64,000 nt of DNA from Deinococcus humi. Lineage in GTDB: Bacteria; Deinococcota; Deinococci; Deinococcales; Deinococcaceae. Location of the stretch: NCBI RefSeq assembly GCF_014201875.1, contig NZ_JACHFL010000016.1:1-64000 (forward strand), in the 5' to 3' direction. This document shows, one piece after another, positions 18,184 to 27,143 of this stretch. Position 1 is the first letter of the stretch, and each line of letters starts with the position of its first letter. A program made the translations under genes and the position numbers. The notes beneath the pieces were generated by a model. That model did not search any database. It saw only the letters and a program-made list of their open reading frames with translations, and was not told the origin of the DNA.

Positions 18184-19134
18184 ATGACCCTGGTCCGCTC
18201 GGGTGACACTCTGGCCCTCACCAACCTTAGCGATCAGGCCCTGCGGGTCCGCGCCGTTGAAGCCGCGAGCACCTACGACGTCGAGACCCTGGTCCAGGTC
18301 ACTTGGGCGTATATGACCGCCGGCAGTCGCAAGGGGGCCCGAACCAGTCCGAAAACTCTGGCGGCTTACCGCCTGGCCGTGCGCGACTTCGTGCCCTGGG
18401 CACAGGAGCATGGTGTGCAACTGCTTCGGCCGGGGCGCCGGGATGGCGGGCGATACGTCGCTCAACTGCAAACGCGGCCCTCGCAGGGGCGTGGGCGCAG
18501 GGGAACCCTCTCGGCGTCCACCGTCGCGCAATATGTCGCAGGCGCCCGCGCCCTGTACCGGGCCCTGAGCTGGGCCGGCGCCACCGACGCCCAGCCCTTT
18601 CAGGATGCCCACGTCCCGCCGGACCCCACACCGGGCATTGTCAAGAACCCCCCTTACATGCGCGAGATTGATGAGGTGCTCCAGCACTGCGAGCCGCGGC
18701 TGGCCACCTTGTTGCTGCTGTGTGCCCACGCCGGCCTGCGGGTCAGCGAGGCGCTGAGCGTCAAGACCGCCGATATTCAGGGCACAACGTTGACCGTGCA
18801 CGGCAAGGGGGGCAAAATCCGCCGGGTCCCACTGGGGAAACGCGTGCGGGCTGCGATTGCTGGTCTTCCGCCCCTCCGCGCGGACGGCGCCCTGTTCATC
18901 TGGACGTATCACCAGGCGAAATACCGGATGTCTACGGCCTTTCGTGCAGCGGGTCAAGGGCACGCTTGGCGGGGTTTTCACGCGGCCAGAAAGCATTCGG
19001 GAACGCGCCTGTACCGCGCCACCCGGGATTTTACCCGGGTGGGCCTCTTCCTCGGTCACGCCTCGGTCGATACCACCCGCCGTTACGTGGCATTAGAAGA
19101 AAACGACGTCCAGAGTGAGGTGGAAGACTTCTAG
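18184..19134 (+). CDS. Tyrosine recombinase / integrase
   Basis: A site-specific recombinase of 316 residues. An N-terminal SAM-like core-binding domain (about 30-140, [20 protein letters not shown]) precedes the catalytic domain. All catalytic residues are present: R186 in [10 protein letters not shown]208 in [13 protein letters not shown]266 and R269 in FHAARKHS, H292 in LGHAS and the nucleophile Y301 in RRYVALE. It would cut and rejoin DNA through a 3'-phosphotyrosine. The ATG at 18184 is chosen; a GTG at 18106 adds 26 residues. No phage genes or att repeats are visible beside it, so replicon resolution or an old integrative element are both possible. Confidence 0.88.
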   Translation: MTLVRSGDTLALTNLSDQALRVRAVEAASTYDVETLVQVTWAYMTAGSRKGARTSPKTLAAYRLAVRDFVPWAQEHGVQLLRPGRRDGGRYVAQLQTRPSQGRGRRGTLSASTVAQYVAGARALYRALSWAGATDAQPFQDAHVPPDPTPGIVKNPPYMREIDEVLQHCEPRLATLLLLCAHAGLRVSEALSVKTADIQGTTLTVHGKGGKIRRVPLGKRVRAAIAGLPPLRADGALFIWTYHQAKYRMSTAFRAAGQGHAWRGFHAARKHSGTRLYRATRDFTRVGLFLGHASVDTTRRYVALEENDVQSEVEDF

Positions 19135-19495
19135 TCTTCCAATGTCCCGCTCAGGAGCTGCCGAGAGCGGTCCCATAAGGACACGGCGTGAAATCGGAAA
19201 GCAGCGGCAGGGACCCGGCATGATGTCGGCGACACCTGCTTCTCCCCATTACCGTACCGCCTGCTTAGCCCCTAGGATGGGGTTCAGGTTGGTGGGGTGT
19301 AGCATCGTCCCCGGCCGCTCAGCCTCATCATCCTGCCTTGGAGAAAGACAACATGGGAAAGGGTGGTGTCATCGGTCAGAAGGTCAGAAGTGGCCACTGT
19401 TTGAGGCCCGAATGGCGGCGGCCAGGAGCTTACAGTCACGGCAACCAGCGCTAGCTTGACAGCACGCTTAAGAAGTGGCTTGCCGTTTGAACTGC
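19135..19495. other. Intergenic, no gene seen
   Basis: Spacer between two convergent genes, about 360 bases, with no recognised frame. The BMP-gene terminator lies at its right end. Confidence 0.4.
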
Positions 19496-19535
19496 AAAAC
19501 CCCTCCGTCGTCCAGCCAGGTGGACCGTGGAGGGG
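19496..19535 (-). terminator. Intrinsic terminator of the BMP gene
   Basis: CCCCTCC and GGAGGGG pair, with an inner GTCCA/TGGAC stem, and the minus strand continues with TTTT. It lies 24 bases past the stop codon. Confidence 0.8.
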
Positions 19536-19558
19536 CGTGCCTGAGACGACAGGCGGGT

Positions 19559-20680
19559 TCAGGAGGAGGGGATGCGCACGCCGCCGCCGATAATCAGCTT
19601 CTCGACGGTCTTGATCTGCTGCTGCACCTTGGGCGTGATCAGCGCCTGGTTGTAGCGGTCAATGGCCAGTGAGACCCCGCCGTTGCTCAGGCCGAAGCTG
19701 CGGTCACCCTCGTGCCACTCGATGCCACTGGAGACGTCCTTGATGATGCTGTAGACGGCGTTGTCCACCCGCTTGAGCATGCTCGTCAGGCCGTGGTTCA
19801 TGGTCGCGGGGTTCTTGTCGAAGTCGCCGAGTGCGTTCTGGTTCACGTCCACGCCGATGAAGAATGTCGGGCGGCTTTCACCAGCGCAGGCCTTTTTGTA
19901 CGCTGCGCTCTTCGGCACTGAAGCGTAGGCATTCGACCGGAACTGCAAGCCTTTGGGCAGGGTCTGCGCTTTCAGGCACGGGCGGGCACGGACCTGGTCG
20001 ACGGTTCCGACCCCGCTGGCGCCTGCGGCGGTGTAGATGATGTCCACACCGTTGTCCATCATCGCCGAGGCGATTTGGCGGGCGACCTTGGGGTTGTTAA
20101 ACGCGGCGACGGTGTCGCCGATGTTGGCCGTCCTGACCTGGCAGGTCGGGCAGGCGAACTTCGCGCCAGCACGGAAGCCTACCTTGAAGCGGTTGATCAC
20201 GGGGATGTCCAGACCCCCAATGAAGCCCACGCGCCCGGTGCTGGTCTGGAGCCCGGCCAGGTAGCCCGCGAGGAAGCTGCCCTCGTTTTCACGGAACCGC
20301 AGGCCCATGGTGTTGTTGCCACTGGGCACATCGTCCACGGTCACGAACCTGGTTTTTGGATGCAGCGCGGCCGCCTGGGTGATCGCGTCGTTGTTCGAGA
20401 AGCCCACCCCGATCACGAGTTGGTTACCGAGGCTCAGGCCGCTGATTCCGCTGCCGACTTCCTTACGCTCCTTGGGGTCGGAGGTGGTGATTTTGCCGCC
20501 GGTGGCCTTGATGGCGCGGAGCGCGCCTTCGTAGGCTCCCTGGTTGAAGCCGCGGTCGTTGCGGCCTCCGATATCGAACGCGAGACCCACGTTGACAGGC
20601 GCGGCCTGTGCGGTTCCAAGGGCGAGAATGATGCTGGCGGCAGACAACAGAGGGTACAGTCTGCGGGTAGGTATATTCAT
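19559..20680 (-). CDS. BMP/Med-family nucleoside-binding protein
   Basis: A 373-residue periplasmic substrate-binding protein of the BMP (PnrA/Med) family, which deliver purine nucleosides or related ligands to ABC importers. A signal peptide is clear (LYPLLSAASIILALGTAQA). The mature start VNVGLAFDIGGRNDRGFNQGA, GNQLVIGVGFSNNDAI, RFVTVDDV, GFIGGLDIPVI and IIYTAAGASGVG are family hallmarks. No lipobox is present, unlike many members. The ATG at 20680 is chosen because the signal peptide begins there; an upstream start at 20749 is possible. No permease or ATPase genes adjoin it, so it is an orphan binding protein here. Confidence 0.9.
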   Translation of the reverse strand: MNIPTRRLYPLLSAASIILALGTAQAAPVNVGLAFDIGGRNDRGFNQGAYEGALRAIKATGGKITTSDPKERKEVGSGISGLSLGNQLVIGVGFSNNDAITQAAALHPKTRFVTVDDVPSGNNTMGLRFRENEGSFLAGYLAGLQTSTGRVGFIGGLDIPVINRFKVGFRAGAKFACPTCQVRTANIGDTVAAFNNPKVARQIASAMMDNGVDIIYTAAGASGVGTVDQVRARPCLKAQTLPKGLQFRSNAYASVPKSAAYKKACAGESRPTFFIGVDVNQNALGDFDKNPATMNHGLTSMLKRVDNAVYSIIKDVSSGIEWHEGDRSFGLSNGGVSLAIDRYNQALITPKVQQQIKTVEKLIIGGGVRIPSS

Positions 20681-20920
20681 ACCCACATCATGGTGCGGAC
20701 GTTTTTCGTTTCTCTGACAACAATCCTGCTTTAGGTCCCCCGTAGCCATCCAGGCCAGCAGATGTCTAGGGGAGTGGCATGCTCACTCTGGCTGAGGCTG
20801 GCCGGGCCTACAGTTTGTGTGCTGAAGCGTTCAGATCCATGGAGCTGCGGCACCGAAGATGGATTCAGGACCGCACCCATCACCTGAAACACTCCCGGCT
20901 TAGCGTGGAGAGGAGCGCCC

Positions 20921-21340
20921 TTGACGCCTAGGATTGGCATTCTCGGCACCCGAATGAAGGGCCGTCCGCTGGGCAAACGTTTGGTGGACGCCGGCTACCC
21001 CGTGATGTTTGGCTCTTGCACTCCTGAAAAAGCCTAAGCCCTCGTTGAGACCCTAGATTCGCCCGTCCAGGAGCAGTGTGGCCGAGGCGCCCTCCTTTGG
21101 TGACCTCGTGACCATAGCATTGGGCTTCGGGCGACTGCCCGCCACGGTAGAGGCCGCCGGGAATCTGGTCAGCAAGGTGCTGCTTGACCTGACCAGTACC
21201 TGAGACACTTCCCAGCAACCGGTCCAGCTCGCCGTCGGGCACAGCACGTCTGCGGCAGAGGTAGGGGCCCGGTTGGCTCCGGCCGCGCAGGTGGTCAATC
21301 AATCTCCTATACGCCGGAGCGTTGGAACAGCCGACGTTCG
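20921..21340 (+). pseudogene. F420-dependent NADP reductase-like gene, decayed
   Basis: From a TTG at 20921 with GGAGAGGAG upstream, the first frame gives PRIGILGTRMKGRPLGKRL and VDAGYPVMFGSCTPEKA, a Rossmann start in which the canonical GTG is now GTR, then a stop. A second frame carries PSFGDLVTIALGFGRLPATV and GNLVSKVLLDLT, then another stop and weaker fragments (LAPAAQVVNQ). This is the order of small NADPH-binding reductases of the F420-dependent oxidoreductase type. At least two stops and one frame change make it non-functional. Confidence 0.65.
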
Positions 21341-21893
21341 ATGATGTGGTGACAGACGGGGAGGACATAGGGACCAAACACTGGTTGCGAAGGTCCTGCG
21401 TGACCTGTGGTTAGAGTCGCGTGGTGTTGGGCCGCTGTCCAGTTCCCGGTGACTGGAGCTATTGTCGCTGCTGTGGTTGCGTCTGGCACGCTTGCCCGGG
21501 GCCGGGCCGTATTCGGCGTTCAAGTTGCTGCACCGGGACGTCCCGGACCCGGTGTGGCCTGGTCCACCGGTATGCGAAGGACCAGAACGCTGCCTCTCAC
21601 CATGTTCAGTTCTCATCCACAATAGGGAAGGCGACCCGGAGGTCGCCTGTTATTTAACAGAGGGCGGTATGCGCCGAATGTCCAGCTTATGCGTCGAACA
21701 CACCGGCCATCATCCGAGGCGTTGCCCCTGACGTGATTCGTTGAGGCTTCTGTCGGTTCGGGCCTTAGACCCCAGCAAGATGCTGTCAGACAAGGCCGCA
21801 GTCACCCCTGATGGGACGCTGTTTAGCCACTGACCTGACATCAGGTGAAAGGTTGCACTGTCAGACGGTCTGACTGCGTCCTAAAATTCGTGC
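21341..21893. other. Intergenic with hairpin and palindrome
   Basis: About 550 bases. AGGCGACC at 21629-21636 pairs with GGTCGCCT at 21641-21648 around CGGA and is followed by a T-rich stretch, a terminator without a clear gene in front of it. GTCAGACGGTCTGAC near 21860-21874 is a near-perfect palindrome 20 bases before the DHFR-like start, a possible operator. Confidence 0.5.
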
Positions 21894-22424
21894 ATGACGA
21901 CATCTATGCGCGTGTCCGTCTTCCTCGGCCTCAGCCTCGACGGGTTCATCGCCAGTGAGGGTGGGGGTCTGGAGTGGCTTGATGTCGTGCACACCGATCC
22001 CCCAGAGGACACGGGTTATCAGGAACTCATGGCCTCCGCCGATGTCCTCGTGCTGGGGCGCTCAACCTATGACGCGGTGATTGGGTTCCCGGAGTGGCCG
22101 TATGATGGAAAACGCCTTGTCGTCGTGACACACCGCCCCATAGAAGCGAGGCATGGTGAGCAACGCTTTGAGGGTGAATTGAACGAGTTGTTCAAACAGC
22201 TGGCTCAGGAAGGGCACCAGCACGTCTATCTGGATGGCGGCGACGTGGTAAGGCAGGGATTACGGGCGGACAAGGTGACTGACCTGACGCTGTCGTGGTT
22301 GCCCATTGTTCTGGGTTCGGGCATCGCCCTGTTTGAGCGTGGCTTGCCGGAACGCCGCTGGCGGCTGGTCAGCAGCCGCGCCTTTCCGAGTGGTCTGATG
22401 CAGGCGACGTACCAGGCAAGATAG
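21894..22424 (+). CDS. Dihydrofolate reductase-like (RibD C-terminal) protein
   Basis: A 176-residue protein with one DHFR/RibD_C fold: VSVFLGLSLDGFIAS at the start, SADVLVLGRSTYDAVIGF in the NADPH-binding region, HVYLDGGDVVRQGL and LPIVLGSGIALFE towards the end. Members reduce pteridines, riboflavin intermediates or unknown substrates with NADPH; many are simply annotated as dihydrofolate reductase family. It lacks the features needed to call it a true folate DHFR. It is monocistronic and preceded by a palindrome that may be a regulator site. Confidence 0.85.
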   Translation: MTTSMRVSVFLGLSLDGFIASEGGGLEWLDVVHTDPPEDTGYQELMASADVLVLGRSTYDAVIGFPEWPYDGKRLVVVTHRPIEARHGEQRFEGELNELFKQLAQEGHQHVYLDGGDVVRQGLRADKVTDLTLSWLPIVLGSGIALFERGLPERRWRLVSSRAFPSGLMQATYQAR

Positions 22425-22522
22425 GTGGGCAACGTTACAGCCCGGTTCGACGAACAAGGGTTGTAACAGCCAGAATGTCGCCAATTGCGGCAGGGTCTAC
22501 GAACAGGCAGGTTTGGTCCCCG

Positions 22523-23580
22523 TCATGCGCGGGCGACGCCTGAGCTACGCGCGCACGTGCAGACCAGTGGACACTTTGGTTCTGTGGCCCCATCAGGGCT
22601 CCGGCCCCAGCCAGATTGACGCTGCATCTTAAGCCGGGTGGCTTCGGCTGCCGCTCCAAAATCGATCAGGCCTGCCAAGATGTTTTCCACCGTCAGCGGA
22701 GGCTGCTTCGTCCCCACTGCACGTCGGGGCAGTATGGATACCAGGCGGTAAAAAGCCGCTGCCTGGCACAGTTCCTCGTAGCGGGCATCTACCTTGCCCG
22801 GTAGCCCCTCTGGATTCAACTGACCCACCAGCAGGTATTCCAGGAACGTCGGTTCTCCCCGGTCCTCCACCGGCAGTAGCGTCCCGGCATAGAAGGCGCT
22901 GTACGCCCGCCACGCCGACGCCAGGGACCCGCCGGGCCAGTGGGCAAGCTCCGGATGATGGGCGCTCAACTTCTGGAGTTCGTCTCGGGGCAAGGCACTG
23001 CGCCCGTATCGTTCTGGATCCAGAGCCAGTGAGGGGCGCACCAGGTCATACAATCCCCGGGCAAGCACACGACACGCCCCTGAGCTTCCCAGACCCGGAG
23101 CGTTTTGCGGGTCTGGTGCTGGACATGCGTGGCGCGGGAGCCGTACATCGCCTCGGCCAGTCGCTCCACCGTCATGGGCCAAGCGGCCTGCCGGGCCAGT
23201 TGCCAATCGACATCCACCACTTGACCTCGGGTGACCGGACTTGGCACATGTGCAGAGATCAGGTCAGCTGCCGTCACACGGGGTAGGGCGTCAACCGTCT
23301 CGACATGGGGTCTTCGATTCAGAGACAAGAAGTGACAGGCGTCATCCAGATGGAGATAACGTGGCGCATTCCGTCCTTGGCTCCGATGTGGTGCGCTCTG
23401 GAGATGATGACGACGAATCCAGCGCTTTAACCCAGTGGAGGTCATCCCAGTCAGCTGAGCCAGATCCGCCAGACTGACCCAGCAATACTGGTGGCTCTGA
23501 GATCCGTAGAGAAAGTGCGTCGCCTGTTCAAGGGTGCATTCCAGCTACCCGGCGACAAACGCGGGGCTAAGAGGCCCGTA
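22523..23580 (-). pseudogene. Broken helix-turn-helix-like protein gene
   Basis: Minus-strand coding character runs from about 23580. An early in-frame stop precedes LECTLEQATHFLYGSQSHQY; the frame then stays open from 23445 (TGLKRWIRRHHLQSAPHRSQ ... VERLAEAMYGSRATHVQHQT) to about 23060, where a G-run (CTTGCCCGGGG) carries a frame change into ARGLYDLVRPSLALDPERYG and on to 22523. The N-terminal part looks like two helix-turn-helix segments. I do not recognise the family; a plasmid or phage replication-type or regulatory protein is possible. Confidence 0.5.
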
Positions 23581-23792
23581 GACGCGTTGTAATTGACGGA
23601 GATGTTCTTGAGGCGGGAGAGAGCAGGTGATGTGGTCAGGAATCAAGCTTTGATCTTACCGCTCGGCCAGACCGACTGGCGCCTGTGCCAGTGGCTGCGT
23701 CAATCGTTGGGTTCTCCTGGCCCAGGAACGAGGCGCAACCTCGCGCGGGGGATGGCGCAAGGCTACCCCCACCCGCAGAGTATTGAGCCGGT

Positions 23793-23966
23793 TCAGCTAT
23801 GGCCAGGATCGCTGTCGTCGCTGGGCCGACCGTGATGTTGGGGTTGCGGTGTCTGGTCCGGTGTATCCGTGCTTGGTGTTTCCGGAGCAGGCTGCTGCTC
23901 TACATTATGGTCTGACTCAACCACGCCGTTCTGAGGCGCTTGTGGAGCCTGGGTGGATTTCGTCAT
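23793..23966 (-). CDS. Small disordered hydrophilic protein
   Basis: A 57-residue protein made almost entirely of polar residues, proline, glutamine and acidic residues (TKSTQAPQAPQNGVVESDH, PSTDTPDQTPQPQHHGRPSD). It has a textbook AGGAGG five bases before the ATG at 23966, which is the main evidence that it is expressed. It has no hydrophobic core and should be intrinsically disordered. Function unknown; such proteins in stress-tolerant bacteria are sometimes desiccation-related, which is only a guess. Confidence 0.6.
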   Translation of the reverse strand: MTKSTQAPQAPQNGVVESDHNVEQQPAPETPSTDTPDQTPQPQHHGRPSDDSDPGHS

Positions 23967-24115
23967 GGTGACCTCCTGGAACAAGTGCGGACGATTAGGA
24001 TGGAAGTTCATAATGTGCCGTCTGGGAGCCCGGTCAGTCCATACTTTGTGAAGCCACCTTGGGATTCAGGTCAGCACCAGCGGCAGGCACAGAAATGTAG
24101 ACAACGTTGAGCAAA

Positions 24116-24875
24116 CGGTTATGCAACTTGTTTTGGTAAGGTGACGCGGTGCTGGGCAATCAGAAACTGTCGGGCGATCGACTTCCATTAGATGTGTTCG
24201 GCCACGCCGCTAATGTGTACCATCGGTTCACGCTGAGTTCTAGCAATGTCGAAGAACTGCTGTTGGAACGCGGAATCGGCGTGACCCGCGAGTCCATCCT
24301 CACCTAGAGCATCAACTACAGAGACCTGTTCGCGCACAGCTTAAGCCACAGGGAAGCCGGCCGGAGTTCCCGAAGGCACCTGAATGAGATACACGTGGAC
24401 GTCGGTGGCATCATTCACTGGCTGGGGCGAACATTCGACAATCATGGAGCCGTGTCGGACATCTTTTTGCAAAACCACCGGGCTCCCGGGGCCGCCCGAT
24501 TGTTCTTCAGGCAACTGCCGGGCGAAAATGATGTGCCAGAGGTCGTCCATATCGATCAGCTCGGGAGCCACGCCATAGCCCTGAACACCTCTCCCCCTAC
24601 TCCACAGCGTGAAGCACGTTGGAGTCATCTCAACGGGTCGCCATAGCAACCCCATCGCGCGACACGACGACAGGAACGGTAGCAACCTGGATTCAGGTCA
24701 CGATAACGGACACAAGGCTTTCTCAACCTGCACGCCCGGACCCACGAACCTGCACCATCCGGCGCGCGGTGCTATTCCCGCTCACAAGAGACATCACCAC
24801 TAGCAACAGGCGTTTTACTGCTGGCGCGCGGTGATGCAGCAGGCGGCCTCACTTTCGGGCCGCCCGCCGTGCTGC
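24116..24875 (+). mobile_element. IS6-family element, decayed, near full length
   Basis: An IS6-type transposase can be followed on the plus strand: LPLDVFGHAANVYHRFTLSS, SNVEELLLERGIGVTRESIL, a stop, HLNEIHVDVGGIIHWLGRTF, then GAVSDIFLQNHRAPGAARLF and VPEVVHIDQLGSH, then a frame change and the tail NLHHPA near 24755. The first catalytic Asp of the DE motif is Asn here (LNEIHV), while the second Asp survives in HIDQL. The left end resembles the end of the 61.3-kb element (GGTTATG..CAACT). It closes with a GCAGCAGGCGGCC hairpin at 24836-24875. Confidence 0.75.
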
Positions 24876-24907
24876 AACTCTTCCGCTTCCCTATTGTCAA
24901 CAACTTG

Positions 24908-25177
24908 TCACAACCCAAAGGACTGCGTGGTCCCGGGGTGCGCCTCGGCGACTGGTTGGGTGACAGCCGCCAGCCCTCGCTGGAGCAGCCGAGCCACCGT
25001 GCTGGGATGGGCCCCGAACAGGCGGCCGCACTGCTTAGCCGTCCGTCGCCCGGCCTGGATCGACTCGCGGATGTCCTGCTCCTGATGCGAGAACAGTTTG
25101 CGGCCCCCGAGACGCCCCGCCAAGCGGACCTTCTTCAGAGCGTCCAATTCGGGTGTCTTGCCCCCTGAGAGCGTCAT
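24908..25177 (-). CDS. Truncated resolvase/invertase, DNA-binding end only
   Basis: An 89-residue frame that looks like the C-terminal part of a serine recombinase: a linker (KKVRLAGRLGGRKLFSHQEQ), then the Hin-type helix-turn-helix IRESIQAGRRTAKQCGRLFG and AHPSTVARLLQRGL. The catalytic serine domain is absent; upstream DNA belongs to the M28 peptidase. Its ATG overlaps that gene's stop codon as ATGA, so it may be translated by coupling. It may be a transposon leftover or a stand-alone DNA-binding protein. Confidence 0.45.
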   Translation of the reverse strand: MTLSGGKTPELDALKKVRLAGRLGGRKLFSHQEQDIRESIQAGRRTAKQCGRLFGAHPSTVARLLQRGLAAVTQPVAEAHPGTTQSFGL

Positions 25178-26523
25178 TTCCGGCAGTTCTGCCCGCCGTC
25201 GCACATCTCGCGCGGAGTCCACGGTGCGTCCAGAACACGGTTGGCCAGTTCCGCCGCGAAGGCGGCGGTGTCCTTGACCATCACCAGATCCAAGGTGATG
25301 TCCTTGGCGCTGTGATAGTTGATGTCTTCGCCCCGGTACAGGAAGGCCGTCGGGACGCCCCAGCGCATGAACGAGACGTGATCGCTGCTGCCCTGCACAT
25401 TGCTGGTTCGCCCGAAGGTCACGCGTCTGGGCTGGCCGTCGTCCTTGAACACGCGCAGGTCCGGTCGGATCTGCCGTGCCAGGGCCAGCACCTCGACGTC
25501 GCCCGCGACGCCAAGAGGTTCGGCGGCCACGCCCACCATGTCCATGTTCAGCATGGCGCGAGTCTTGCGGATAGGGTACGACGGATCGCGGGCGAAAATG
25601 GAACTGCCGTGCAGTCCATATTCCTCAGCGTCGAACAGCACGAACCAGGCGCGCTCCGCAAGGGGGGTGTTCACGGCTCGCCGGGCCAGGTCCACCACAG
25701 CGAGGACGCCGCTGGCGTTGTCGTTCGCACCGGGGCTGTCATTTACGCTGTCCAGGTGGGCTCCAAAGACGATCTCAGGCGTGGCACTCACGCGAGCAGC
25801 GATCAGGTTGTGTCCCGTGACCTCGCGAAGTTCGACGTTGCAGGTGACGGTGGCCGTCTGTCCGGCCAGTCCGAGCACCTTCAGCCCCTCTGCCCCGCTG
25901 ATCATCACCAGCGGAAGGGACGTGGCGGCGATTCTTTTGAGCTGTTGAACGGGGCAGTTGTTAACCAACACCAGTCCAAAAGCTCCAGCAGCGATGGAGC
26001 GGTCTGCCAGATCACGCCATGAAACCGCGTCACAACTGGCGCCCTCCAGCGCCACCAAAGCAAGCTGCCCACGCAAGCCCGCCGCTTCCATGTCTGCACG
26101 AGAGGCGGCAGGAGAGACGCGCACCAGCCGTCCCGTTTGTTCGCCGCCGCCTGCACCGTATATGGCGGCAGCAGACACACTCAGGTTGCCCACTTTGACG
26201 GTGCCCCCCTGATCGAAGGGACGTTCCAGGGTCACGGGTTGCCGGGTCACGCGATATCCCAGCGCGGTGAACTGATCTTCCAGCCACGCCACGGCCTGAT
26301 CGTGACCGGGCGTGCCGACGGGACGCGGGCCAAAGCGCTTGAGGGTACTCCAGTCCTGCACCACGGTACGCCTGGTGGCCGCCGCCTGGGTGGCTGGGTT
26401 GCGCGGCCACGTCACAATCCGCCAAATGCCCACCATCAGCAGCACGACCATGGAGATCGCCAAGGCCCACTTCCAGGCGGGCAGCGCGGGCTTGGTGGGC
26501 AGACGGCGTGTGCGGGCGTACAT
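25174..26523 (-). CDS. Membrane-anchored M28 zinc aminopeptidase
   Basis: A 449-residue zinc peptidase of family M28. One N-terminal membrane segment (WKWALAISMVVLLMVGIW) anchors it outside the cytoplasm. A PA-like insert is seen around residues 110-240. The metal and catalytic residues are visible in order: FGAHLDS (His), SPGANDNASG (bridging Asp), FDAEEYGL (catalytic Glu-Glu), LNMDMVG (Asp) and INYHSAKD (final His). It should remove N-terminal amino acids from peptides. I start it at the ATG at 26523, just before the membrane segment; an in-frame extension to 26610 is cysteine-rich and unlikely. Its stop overlaps a recombinase-like fragment. Confidence 0.9.
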   Translation of the reverse strand: MYARTRRLPTKPALPAWKWALAISMVVLLMVGIWRIVTWPRNPATQAAATRRTVVQDWSTLKRFGPRPVGTPGHDQAVAWLEDQFTALGYRVTRQPVTLERPFDQGGTVKVGNLSVSAAAIYGAGGGEQTGRLVRVSPAASRADMEAAGLRGQLALVALEGASCDAVSWRDLADRSIAAGAFGLVLVNNCPVQQLKRIAATSLPLVMISGAEGLKVLGLAGQTATVTCNVELREVTGHNLIAARVSATPEIVFGAHLDSVNDSPGANDNASGVLAVVDLARRAVNTPLAERAWFVLFDAEEYGLHGSSIFARDPSYPIRKTRAMLNMDMVGVAAEPLGVAGDVEVLALARQIRPDLRVFKDDGQPRRVTFGRTSNVQGSSDHVSFMRWGVPTAFLYRGEDINYHSAKDITLDLVMVKDTAAFAAELANRVLDAPWTPREMCDGGQNCRK

Positions 26524-27101
26524 ACAGGAAAATACGCGGGCGGCGAGGCTCCAGTTTCCAACGGGAGCAAAAGACTCAAGGCATGAATCACAAGACGAGA
26601 CTGCGATCACGGTGCATCCCGCCCGTCCGGGTCACCCCTGAACCTTGGACCCACTTCCCCTTCCAATGACGTGGAATGGACCACTACTCCCGGAGCATAG
26701 GCAACGCCTACCGCGGAGGTTATGGCATCAGAAATCTGGGCTACGGCGGACAGGACTCCGGTGACGCTACGACAGCAAGGGGAGGGCCGACAGGTGGAGC
26801 TCTCAGGGACGCGGCGCTCAGGAATGTCTCTCTAGCGTGAGAGCACAGCGAGCGATGTTCTGGCCCACAATTTGAAATTCACCGAACTCAACGGCCGATT
26901 GCCACTTTGTCAAGCCTATTCACGGTCATTCAGTCAGAGTCTGTTTCACACGTCCCGATCCGCCGATGTAAACATCCGGCTGGCTGCCGCCGCGTAGCCG
27001 GCTGGGGGATGTCCTGGGAAAGCAACAACTTCTGATCATAAGCCAGCGATGGTTTAGGGGCTCCGGGGAAGCGGGCTGTTCGGGCCTCCAACTCCAAAGG
27101 C
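26524..27101. other. Intergenic, no gene seen
   Basis: About 580 bases between two minus-strand genes. No family-like frame. It should hold the M28 promoter. Confidence 0.4.
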
Positions 27102-27130
27102 GGGCGGCGGACCTTACCAGTCCGCCGCCC
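27102..27130 (-). terminator. Strong hairpin after delta-60 lipoprotein A
   Basis: GGGCGGCGGAC at 27102-27112 and GTCCGCCGCCC at 27120-27130 form an 11-bp perfect GC stem with a 7-base loop, 14 bases after the stop of the lipoprotein gene. The T tail on the minus strand is weak (CTTT). Confidence 0.7.
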
Positions 27131-27143
27131 GGGACAGCGCCGC

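Noticed and set aside
18157..19059. A 300-codon open frame on the minus strand
   Set aside because: Antisense to the tyrosine recombinase, whose catalytic residues are all present on the plus strand.
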